The notes beneath the pieces are model-generated. The model was given only the letters and a program-made list of their open reading frames with translations. It did not search any database and was not told where the DNA came from. Position numbers and translations under genes: made by a program. Shown here one piece after another: positions 57,639 through 64,000 of a DNA stretch of 64,000 nt. Position 1 is the stretch's first letter; the number at the start of each line of letters is the position of its first letter. The stretch is from Nocardia sp. BSTN01 (lineage in GTDB: Bacteria; Actinomycetota; Actinomycetes; Mycobacteriales; Mycobacteriaceae), in the NCBI RefSeq assembly GCF_015354405.1, contig NZ_JADKYP010000023.1, positions 36,616 through 100,615 of the forward strand. Direction: 5' to 3'.

Positions 57639-59270
57639 GTGCCCGACCGTGAATCGTTCGACTACGTCATCATCGGAGCGGGGAGCGCGGGCTGCGTCCT
57701 CGCCCATCGCCTCACCGAGGATCCCCAGGTCTCGGTCCTGCTGCTGGAGGCCGGTCCCGACGACCGGGCCGACGAGATCAAGATACCGGCGGCATGGGGG
57801 AAATTGATTCGCACCCAATGGGATTGGCGATACGAGACCACACCACAGAAACATCTCGGCGGCCAGCGCGCGTACTGGCCGCGGATGAAGGCGCTGGGCG
57901 GCTGCTCGTCGATGAACGCGATGATCTTCATCCGCGGCAATCGCGCCGACTACGACGGCTGGCGGCGTGACTTCGGCGCGGTCGGCTGGAGCTACGAGGA
58001 CGTCCTACCCTATTTCGTGCGGTCGGAGACCAACACCGGCCTGCGTTCGCCCTATCACGGCACCGACGGCCCGTTGCACGTCGAGAACCGCCGCTTCACC
58101 CACGAACTGACCGATGCCTGGATCGCCGCCGCCGCGGCCGCGGGCCTGCCCCGCACCGACGATTTCAACGGCGCGGCGCAGGAGGGTGTGGGCCGCTACC
58201 AGGTCACCCATCGCAACGGCCGCCGCTGGTCCACCGCCGACGGCTATCTGCGCCCGGCGCTGGACCGGCCGAATCTGACGGTGCGGACCGAGGCGCACGC
58301 CACCGGGCTGGTACTCGACGGCGCCCGCGCGGTCGGCGTCACCTATCGCCGCCACGGCAGCGAGCACACGGTGCACGCCGAGGCCGAGGTGCTGCTGTCC
58401 GGCGGTGCGGTCAATTCGCCGCAGTTGCTGATGCTCTCCGGGATCGGGCCCGCGGCGCATCTGCGTGACCTGGGCATCGAGGTGGTGGTGGATCTGCCCG
58501 GCGTCGGCGAGAACCTGCACGACCACCCGGTGACACCGATTCTGTGGCGCACCCGCGGCGTCTCCGATCTCGCCGATTTCGAGACCCCGTTGCGGCTCGC
58601 GCAGTGGCAGGCACTCGGTCGTGGGCCGCTGACCTCCAATGTCGGCGAGGGCGGCGGATTCGTGCGCACCCGCGAGGGCCTCGAAGGCCCCGACATCCAG
58701 TACCACGTCGCGCCGACAGCGTTCTACGACAACGGTTTTCACGAGAACATCGCTCCGATGTTCACGGCCGGGCCGACGCTGGTCGAGGTGCACAGCCGCG
58801 GCCGGTTGCGCTTGCGGTCGGCCGATCCGCTGTGGAAGCCGGAGATCGATCCGGCCTACTTCTCCGACCCGCGCGACGCGGATGCCCTGCTCGCCGGCTG
58901 CCGGCAACTGCTCGAGATCGCGCGGCAGCAGCCGCTGTCCGCCCACCTCGACCGCTCCTACCTGCCCGAAGACGCCGACCGCATCGACGAGGACGGCTGG
59001 CGGGCCCATATCGCCCGTTGGACGCAGACACTGTTCCACCCCGTCGGCACATGCGCCATGGGCACTGGCGAGACCGCGGTGGTGGACCCCGAACTGCGCG
59101 TCCACGGCGTGAGCGGACTGCGCGTGGTCGACGCCTCGGTCATGCCCCGCATCGTCCGCGGCAATACCAACGCGCCGACCGTCATGATCGGCGAGAAGGC
59201 GGCCGATCTGATCCGCGGCCGCACCCCGTCGTCCACCACCGGCACCGCGACGAAGGAGGCCACCCGATGA
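57639..59270 (+). CDS. GMC-family oxidoreductase (choline/alcohol dehydrogenase-like)
   Basis: A 543-residue FAD flavoprotein. The N-terminal FAD loop is YVIIGAGSAGCVLAHRL; GMC signature 1 is in ALGGCSSMNAMIFIRGNRAD, signature 2 in GAVNSPQLLMLSGIGP, and the catalytic His in LFHPVGTCAMGTGE. Family members oxidise alcohols to aldehydes. The GTG at 57639 follows GGAGG at seven bases and matches the family N-terminus. The gene overlaps the aldehyde dehydrogenase start (ATGA), resembling betA-betB, though the alcohol could be something other than choline. Confidence 0.92.
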   Translation: MPDRESFDYVIIGAGSAGCVLAHRLTEDPQVSVLLLEAGPDDRADEIKIPAAWGKLIRTQWDWRYETTPQKHLGGQRAYWPRMKALGGCSSMNAMIFIRGNRADYDGWRRDFGAVGWSYEDVLPYFVRSETNTGLRSPYHGTDGPLHVENRRFTHELTDAWIAAAAAAGLPRTDDFNGAAQEGVGRYQVTHRNGRRWSTADGYLRPALDRPNLTVRTEAHATGLVLDGARAVGVTYRRHGSEHTVHAEAEVLLSGGAVNSPQLLMLSGIGPAAHLRDLGIEVVVDLPGVGENLHDHPVTPILWRTRGVSDLADFETPLRLAQWQALGRGPLTSNVGEGGGFVRTREGLEGPDIQYHVAPTAFYDNGFHENIAPMFTAGPTLVEVHSRGRLRLRSADPLWKPEIDPAYFSDPRDADALLAGCRQLLEIARQQPLSAHLDRSYLPEDADRIDEDGWRAHIARWTQTLFHPVGTCAMGTGETAVVDPELRVHGVSGLRVVDASVMPRIVRGNTNAPTVMIGEKAADLIRGRTPSSTTGTATKEATR

Positions 59271-60766
59271 CGACCGTGAACGAGATCGGTGGGATCGACA
59301 CGCACACCACCTTCGATGTGCACGATCCCGGTACCGGCGAGGTGGTGGGCACCTACCCGGTCCACACCGAGGCCGATATCGAGGCGGCGGTGGCCCGGGC
59401 CCGCACGGCATTCGACTGGTGGTCCGGCCTCGACTACGCCGAACGGGCCCGGCGGCTGGCCGGATTCGCCGGACTGCTGGCCCGGCGGATGCGCCAGCTG
59501 GCCGCGGTGATGCACGACGAGACCGGCAAGCCGTATTCCGATGCCGCGCTCGAGGTGGCGCTGAGTCTCGACCATCTGAAGTGGGCGGGCCGCAACGCCC
59601 CGAAGGTGTTGGGCCGCAAGAGCGCCCGGGTGGGACTGCTCACGATCAACCAGGCGGCATCGGTGGAGTACAAGCCGCTCGGCGTCATCGGCGTGATCGG
59701 CCCCTGGAACTATCCGGTGTTCACGCCGCTGGGTTCGATCGTGTACGCGCTGGCAGCGGGTAACGCCGTGGTGTTCAAACCCAGCGAATATTCCCCCGGC
59801 GTCGGCCGCTGGCTGGTCGACATGTTCGCCGAGGTCGTCCCGGAACAGCCCGTGCTGCAACTGATCACGGGCGAGGGGCCGACCGGTGCCGCGCTGTGCC
59901 GATCGGGTGTGGACAAGATCGCCTTCACCGGCTCCACGGCGACGGCCAAGAAGGTGATGTCCGCTTGCGCCGAGAGCCTTACACCGCTGGTCGCCGAATG
60001 CGGTGGCAAGGATGTGCTGCTCGTCGACGCCGACGCCGATCTGGACGCCGCGGCCGGCGCCGCGCTGTGGGCCGGGATGGCCAATGCCGGCCAGTCCTGT
60101 ATCGGCACCGAACGGGTCTACGTGCACGAGCGCGTCTACGACAGCTTCGTCGAGACCTTGGTGGCGAAGGCGAAACAACAACGCGCGGGCGTTGATTCGG
60201 GCGCCAAGATCGGGCCCATCACGATGCCGAAGCAGCTCCAGGTGATCCGGCGCCACATCGAGGACGCCGTCGCGCGGGGCGGGCGGGCGCTGACCGGCGG
60301 CGCCGACTCCATCGTCGGGCAGGTGGTGCAGCCGACCGTGCTGGTCGACGTGCCCGAGGACGCCCCGGCCGTCACCGAGGAAACCTTCGGGCCCACCCTG
60401 ACCGTCGCGAAGGTGCCCGATATGGATACCGCGATCGCCAGCGCCAACGACAGCCGCTACGGACTGTCCGCGGCCGTGTTCTCGAGGGCGCGCGGGCGCG
60501 AGCTGGCCGACCGGCTGCGCACCGGGATGGTCAGCGTCAACGCGGTTTTCACCTTCCCGCAGATTCCGTCGCTGCCCTTCGGCGGTGTCGGCGACTCGGG
60601 CTTCGGCCGCATCCACGGCCCCGACGGCTTGCGTGAATTCACCTACGCCCACGCCGTCGCGCGGCAGCGTTTTCCCTCGCTGCTCGCCCTGACGACCTTC
60701 GATCGCACCCAGAAGGCCGACGACACCATGGCGACCCTGATGGCGTTGCTGTTCGGCCGGCACTGA
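59267..60766 (+). CDS. Aldehyde dehydrogenase
   Basis: A 499-residue NAD(P)-dependent aldehyde dehydrogenase. It has the Asn motif VIGPWNYPVFTPLG, the coenzyme-site AFTGSTATAKKV, the general-base Glu in LVAECGGKDVLL and the catalytic Cys in NAGQSCIGTERV. The C-terminus ends with a hydrophobic helix (TMATLMALLFGRH) that may contact membrane. It is coupled to the GMC oxidoreductase by an ATGA overlap, giving a two-step alcohol to acid pathway. The substrate is undetermined; betaine aldehyde, fatty or aromatic aldehydes are all possible. Confidence 0.94.
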   Translation: MTTVNEIGGIDTHTTFDVHDPGTGEVVGTYPVHTEADIEAAVARARTAFDWWSGLDYAERARRLAGFAGLLARRMRQLAAVMHDETGKPYSDAALEVALSLDHLKWAGRNAPKVLGRKSARVGLLTINQAASVEYKPLGVIGVIGPWNYPVFTPLGSIVYALAAGNAVVFKPSEYSPGVGRWLVDMFAEVVPEQPVLQLITGEGPTGAALCRSGVDKIAFTGSTATAKKVMSACAESLTPLVAECGGKDVLLVDADADLDAAAGAALWAGMANAGQSCIGTERVYVHERVYDSFVETLVAKAKQQRAGVDSGAKIGPITMPKQLQVIRRHIEDAVARGGRALTGGADSIVGQVVQPTVLVDVPEDAPAVTEETFGPTLTVAKVPDMDTAIASANDSRYGLSAAVFSRARGRELADRLRTGMVSVNAVFTFPQIPSLPFGGVGDSGFGRIHGPDGLREFTYAHAVARQRFPSLLALTTFDRTQKADDTMATLMALLFGRH

Positions 60767-60778
60767 TCCGCACAGCAC

Positions 60779-60815
60779 GAAGGCCACGTCCGGCGCGGAG
60801 CCGGGCGTGGCCTTC
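60779..60815. terminator. Bidirectional terminator after the aldehyde dehydrogenase
   Basis: GAAGGCCACG (60779-60788) pairs perfectly with CGTGGCCTTC (60806-60815), and the loop itself contains CCGGC/GCCGG pairing. It lies between two convergent genes. Confidence 0.75.
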
Positions 60816-60838
60816 GCCCCGTGTACGACCGGTGTGGA

Positions 60839-61036
60839 CTACTTCCCGGTCTGCTCGTGCAGTGCCTTCTTCGCGGCCTGCTGTGCGGCGTCGACCTGCT
60901 TTTCGAACTTGCCGCTGGTCTGCTTGTCGACCAGATCGCCGACCTTGTCGATCACCGGGTCGAGTTTGTCGGCATTCTTGGCCGCCAGGTCGGCTGCCTT
61001 ACCGGCGGCATCCTTGAGCTGGTCGAACATACCCAT
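60839..61036 (-). CDS. Small Rv0909-like antitoxin-family protein
   Basis: A 65-residue helical, Lys/Ala/Asp-rich protein: MFDQLKDAAGKAADLAAKNA, then DPVIDKVGDLVDKQTSGKFE and a KQVDAAQQAAKKAL helix. It fits the MT0933/Rv0909 family annotated as antitoxins in mycobacteria. No toxin-like gene is adjacent, so the antitoxin label should be treated with caution; these proteins are often stress-induced and solitary. GGAG precedes the ATG by eight bases. Confidence 0.75.
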   Translation of the reverse strand: MGMFDQLKDAAGKAADLAAKNADKLDPVIDKVGDLVDKQTSGKFEKQVDAAQQAAKKALHEQTGK

Positions 61037-61079
61037 GAGCGGTTCTCCTGATCTCGAAACAGTAGTCGTAGGCTAACGC

Positions 61080-63383
61080 CTATTCAGCCGCTTCGGCACG
61101 GCGCCGCACCCGGCGAGCCGCGGCGACCATATTGCGCAGCGACGGGTCCAGCTGCCAATAATGGCGGGTCTTCAATCCGCCGTCCGGATTCGCCCACAGC
61201 CGCTGCGGTGTCACGGCTTCGGCTGCGGCGGTGAGCAATTCGTCGATCTCGTCGATGTCGGGAATGCGCGCCGAACGGCTCTCGTACACACCGGGACCCA
61301 CGCCGTGGCTCAGGCCGTGCCCCTCCTCGACATCCTCGGTCAGCGCCTTGAGCACCCATTCCAGCGAGCGGGTCGCGACGATGGCGGTGACGTCGGCGTC
61401 GAGTTCCTCGATGGCACGCACGATTTCGGAGCGGGCCGAGTAGGCGATGTGGGTGTGGATCTGAGTGTCGGGCCGCACCCCGGAGGTCGCCAGCCGGAAC
61501 GCGTTGACCGCCCAGCGCAGATATTCGGTGCGCCCGTCCGGACGCAGCGGCAGCAGTTCCCGCACCGCCGGTTCGTCGACCTGGATGATCGCCACACCGG
61601 CCTTCTCGAGATCGGCCAGTTCGTCGCGGATCGCGAGCGCCACCTGATCGGCGGTCTCGTACAGCGGCTGGTCCTGGCGCACGAACGAGCGGGCCACCAT
61701 CGTCACCGGACCGGTCACGATGCCCTTCACCGGTTTGTCGGTGAGCGACTGCGCGTAGGTGATCCACTCCACCGACATCGGCTTCGGCCGCGACACGTCG
61801 CCGTAGATGATCGGCGGCCGCACACACCGCGAACCGTAGACCTGCACCCAGCCGAAGTGGGTGGTGGCGAAACCGTCGAGCAGTTCGGCGAAGTACTGGA
61901 TCATGTCGTTGCGTTCGTGCTCGCCGTGCACGAACACGTCGAGGCCGATGTCCTCCTGCAGGCGGATGGTCGACTCGATCTCGGCCTCGATCCGCTTGCG
62001 GTACTCCTCGTAGGACAGCCGGCCTTCGCCCAGGTCGTAGCGGGCCTGGCGCACCGCGGCGGTCTGCGGGAAGGAACCGAGCGTGGTCGCCGGAACCAGC
62101 GGCAGATTCAGGCGCTCCCGCTGCGCCTTGGCCCGCACCTCGTACGGTTCGCGCTCGCGCATCTGCGGGGTCACCGCGTAAACCCGTTGCCGCACAGCGT
62201 GTTTCTGCTTGAAATGCACCGAGGTCGGCCGCTTCGCCCACTTCTCGGACGGTCCTTCGGTCAGTGCCTTCGCCAGCGAAACGACTTCGAGCACTTTCTG
62301 TTTCGCGAAAGCGAGGCGGTCGGCGACGTTGCCCTCGATATCGTATTCGACCAGCAGGTCGTAGGGCACGTGCAGCAACGTGGTCCCGGTGGACACGACG
62401 AGGTCCGGGCACACCTTCGACAGCGCGTTCAGGTATTCCAGGGTGACCAGCCGGTCGGCACGCCACACGTTGGTGCCGCTGATCACGCCGGCGTAGAGCC
62501 GCTTGCGCCGGATGCCGGGAATCTCGGCGAGTTCCTCGGGCCGGGTGCGGTGGCTGGCCAGGTCCAGGCCGATCGCCTCCACCGCGGTACCCGCCAGAAT
62601 CCGCACGGCCTCACCGAAATCGCCGTACTGGCCGGTGACGAGGATGCGCGGACGCAGCGCGGACGTCGACAGTCGCTGATAGGCCCGCTCGAACGCGGCC
62701 AGTTCCTCCGGGGTGCGCTCACTGGTGAAGCAGGGCTCATCGAACTGCACACAGGTGGAACCGCGCTTGGCCAGGATCTCGAGCAGCTGTTCGTAGACCG
62801 GCAGCAGCTCGTCCAGCAGGGTCAGCTTGTCGAATTCGGTCTCACCCGGCACCTGCCCGGCCTTCGACAGCAGCAGCAGCGACAACGGGCCCAGCACGAC
62901 CGGCCGCAGTTCGATCCCGCGGTCCATCGCCCGATCCCACTCCTCCAGCAACGCCTCGGGATGCAACGAGAATTCGGTGTCGGCGTCGAGTTCGGGCTGC
63001 CGGTAGTGGTAGTTGGTGCCGAACAGCCGGACCAGCTCCAGCGGCGGCAGATCGGGCCGGCCGCGCGCCATCAGGAAGTAGAAGTCGAGCGGGTGCAGCT
63101 CCTCGCGATACGGCTCGAACCGCTTCGGGACCGCGCCGAACAGCAGCGCGTTGTCGAGGATGTGGTCGTAGAAGGAGAAGGTGTTACCGGGTACCTGCGT
63201 CAGTCCGGTCGCGGCCAGCTCGGAGAACTGGGTGTCCTGGATGTCGCGCCCGACCGCGAGCAACTCCTCGCGGGACAGGGCGCCGTGCCAGTAGGACTCC
63301 AGTGCGCGCTTGAGCTCCCGGTGCGGACCGATCCGCGGGTAACCCAGGATGCTCGATCCGAAACCGTCGGTGACGTTGACCAT
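61080..63383 (-). CDS. metE: MetE-family cobalamin-independent methionine synthase homologue lacking zinc ligands
   Basis: A 767-residue full-length MetE homologue; MetE transfers a methyl group from methyl-tetrahydropteroyltriglutamate to homocysteine. The N-terminal barrel has LGYPRIGPHRELKRALESYW, and homocysteine/folate residues are kept in DVFVHGEHERNDM and IIQVDEPAVRELLP. The zinc site is altered. The family motif HxC reads THIAYS (His645 kept, Cys to Ala647), the Glu at the end of DADVTAI is Val669, and the usual NPDCGLKTR is NPDGGLKTR (Cys to Gly735). Zinc activates the homocysteine thiol in characterised MetE, so normal activity is doubtful. It could be a decayed copy or a paralogue with a different job. 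The gene is otherwise intact and conserved in length. Confidence 0.85.
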   Translation of the reverse strand: MVNVTDGFGSSILGYPRIGPHRELKRALESYWHGALSREELLAVGRDIQDTQFSELAATGLTQVPGNTFSFYDHILDNALLFGAVPKRFEPYREELHPLDFYFLMARGRPDLPPLELVRLFGTNYHYRQPELDADTEFSLHPEALLEEWDRAMDRGIELRPVVLGPLSLLLLSKAGQVPGETEFDKLTLLDELLPVYEQLLEILAKRGSTCVQFDEPCFTSERTPEELAAFERAYQRLSTSALRPRILVTGQYGDFGEAVRILAGTAVEAIGLDLASHRTRPEELAEIPGIRRKRLYAGVISGTNVWRADRLVTLEYLNALSKVCPDLVVSTGTTLLHVPYDLLVEYDIEGNVADRLAFAKQKVLEVVSLAKALTEGPSEKWAKRPTSVHFKQKHAVRQRVYAVTPQMREREPYEVRAKAQRERLNLPLVPATTLGSFPQTAAVRQARYDLGEGRLSYEEYRKRIEAEIESTIRLQEDIGLDVFVHGEHERNDMIQYFAELLDGFATTHFGWVQVYGSRCVRPPIIYGDVSRPKPMSVEWITYAQSLTDKPVKGIVTGPVTMVARSFVRQDQPLYETADQVALAIRDELADLEKAGVAIIQVDEPAVRELLPLRPDGRTEYLRWAVNAFRLATSGVRPDTQIHTHIAYSARSEIVRAIEELDADVTAIVATRSLEWVLKALTEDVEEGHGLSHGVGPGVYESRSARIPDIDEIDELLTAAAEAVTPQRLWANPDGGLKTRHYWQLDPSLRNMVAAARRVRRRAEAAE

Positions 63384-63807
63384 GAGCGGGACTCCCTTTC
63401 GAGCTGCGGTCGAGGACCTTACTGCAGCTTATGCCCGGTAACGGTGATACCCGCCGCACGAGGCGGAGGGTACAGCTGGTGTGGATGAAGTTGTGGACGA
63501 GATATCGGATCCGCGCTACTCGCGTACTCCGACCAGCGATGGAAACCGGAGGTCACCTCCCTCGCACCCCGCACGGATCGAGTCTTACGAGCGACCGTTC
63601 GCGGCCGGCTCGCCGTTCGGGTGCCGCTGCGTAGGCGAGGAAGAAGCAAGCAGCGGTGCCCGAACGGCGAGCCCTAGGGGCCGCGAACACGCCGAGCCGA
63701 GCGAGGCCGAAAAACACAGCGCGAACATTTCCGAGACGGTAGACGCGAAGGGCCTCCCGGAACGGGCGATGTCCATGCCGCGGCTTCCGAGCCGACGGTC
63801 CCTGCGC
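63384..63807. other. Intergenic region upstream of metE
   Basis: About 420 bases between the FadB2-like stop and metE. It includes a 90-base imperfect palindrome (63598-63687) and a metE leader of about 200 bases. I looked for a cobalamin riboswitch and an S-box or SAM-type leader and saw no B12-box or recognisable core. No gene of credible composition is present. Confidence 0.6.
63598..63687. repeat. 90-base intergenic palindrome
   Basis: The left arm (63598-63630) and right arm (63650-63687) are inverted copies. GGCTCGCCGTTCGGG and GCCGCTGC pair almost perfectly with the right arm, with one TG/CA mismatch pair and a 5-base bulge (around CCTAG) near the base. The outer TTCGCGGCC/GGCCGCGAA also pair. 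The 19-base loop is purine-rich. It may be a terminator/attenuator or a dispersed palindromic element. Confidence 0.85.
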
Positions 63808-64000
63808 TTACCCCCGGTTGTACTGGTAGAAGCCGGCTCCCGTCTTCTTACCGAGCAGCCCGGCCTCCACCATGCGCATCAGCAGCGGCGGCGCCGAGTA
63901 GAGCGGCTCCTTGAATTCGGCGTACATGGAGTCGGCGATCGACTTGACCGTGTCGAGGCCCACCAGGTCGGTCAGGGCGAGCGGGCCCATTGGGTGGGCG
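63808..64000 (-). CDS. fadB2: 3-hydroxybutyryl-CoA dehydrogenase, C-terminal part (FadB2-like; cut by window edge)
   Basis: The last ~63 residues of a 3-hydroxyacyl-CoA dehydrogenase. The visible part begins AHPMGPLALTDLVGLDTV, the typical start of the C-terminal helical domain, and ends EAGLLGKKTGAGFYQY, a nearly invariant family signature. The enzyme oxidises 3-hydroxybutyryl-CoA with NAD(P). The N-terminal Rossmann domain lies outside the window. In M. tuberculosis fadB2 (Rv0468) lies a few genes from the hbhA region, so this restores the conserved order after the 20-kb accessory block. Confidence 0.92.
   Translation of the reverse strand, partial: AHPMGPLALTDLVGLDTVKSIADSMYAEFKEPLYSAPPLLMRMVEAGLLGKKTGAGFYQYNRG

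Noticed and set aside
58958-60787. 609-codon minus-strand open frame opposite the aldehyde dehydrogenase
   Set aside because: Mirror frame of a well-supported enzyme gene, with composition typical of antisense frames.
61161-63488. 775-codon plus-strand open frame opposite metE
   Set aside because: Low-complexity Arg/His/Val/Gln composition with no motifs; the minus strand carries the unmistakable MetE sequence.
63384-63600. Cobalamin riboswitch or S-box in the metE leader
   Set aside because: No B12-box-like sequence or recognisable riboswitch core was found by eye; a covariance-model search would settle it.

Overview
The window is high-GC actinobacterial DNA, almost certainly from a mycolic-acid producer, with Nocardia or a close relative the best guess. 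Three things support this. There are mycothiol (mshA), SenX3/RegX3, HbhA-type adhesin, PapA-like acyltransferase and EspG-like genes. GTG starts and 4-base ATGA/GTGA overlaps are very common. Most tellingly, the gene order follows the Mycobacterium tuberculosis Rv0468 to Rv0505c segment in reverse. I recall that order from general knowledge and did not run a comparison. No rRNA, tRNA, transposase, integrase or CRISPR array was recognised.

Conserved backbone, left to right: HAD phosphatase (partial), PlsC-like acyltransferase, NAD epimerase-like protein, the 33-residue ribosomal protein bS22, an excisionase-type HTH protein, proC, a double-hotdog thioesterase-like protein, a sugar phosphate isomerase, a disordered membrane protein, Ppx/GppA and an Rv0495c-like protein (1-10062). 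After these come regX3-senX3 and phosphoglycerate mutase (11192-16722), YbjN-mshA (23777-25629), then SDR, L,D-transpeptidase and murB (26610-29784). The backbone continues with a DUF2505 pair, LmeA-like protein and deoC (29811-33947), then DUF2516, hbhA, an XRE regulator, DUF445 and TetR (37564-41684). The C-terminus of a FadB2-like dehydrogenase lies at the right edge.

Accessory blocks interrupt this backbone. At 13511-15562 there is a secreted CocE/X-Pro peptidase-like hydrolase. At 16801-18750 a RES/MbcA-type toxin-antitoxin pair faces a lone two-TM SLATT-like protein. At 18865-20138 a 53-residue membrane protein is coupled to a YeiH-type exporter. At 20231-23697 there are a hydrolase, an FAD monooxygenase, a DUF4287 protein and a frameshifted ROK gene. 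At 34057-37479 purU is followed by two paralogous hydrolases that share an upstream palindrome. The largest block, 41784-63383, carries an AarF kinase, a trans-acting enoyl reductase-like protein, an AurF-type diiron protein facing DUF4873 and a methyltransferase, a three-gene ESX-like cassette (helical protein, PPE-like protein, EspG), PPK2, a DsbA/VKOR pair, a PDZ protease, a ZIP transporter, a zinc alcohol dehydrogenase, a PapA-like acyltransferase with a divergent TetR, a GMC oxidoreductase with aldehyde dehydrogenase, and MetE.

The strongest oddity is the MetE homologue. It has full family length and keeps the homocysteine-site residues, but three of its four zinc ligands are replaced (Cys to Ala, Glu to Val, Cys to Gly). 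Other points worth a second look are the RES/MbcA plus SLATT island, the orphan ESX-like cassette, several unusually good operator-like palindromes, and a 90-base intergenic palindrome upstream of metE.
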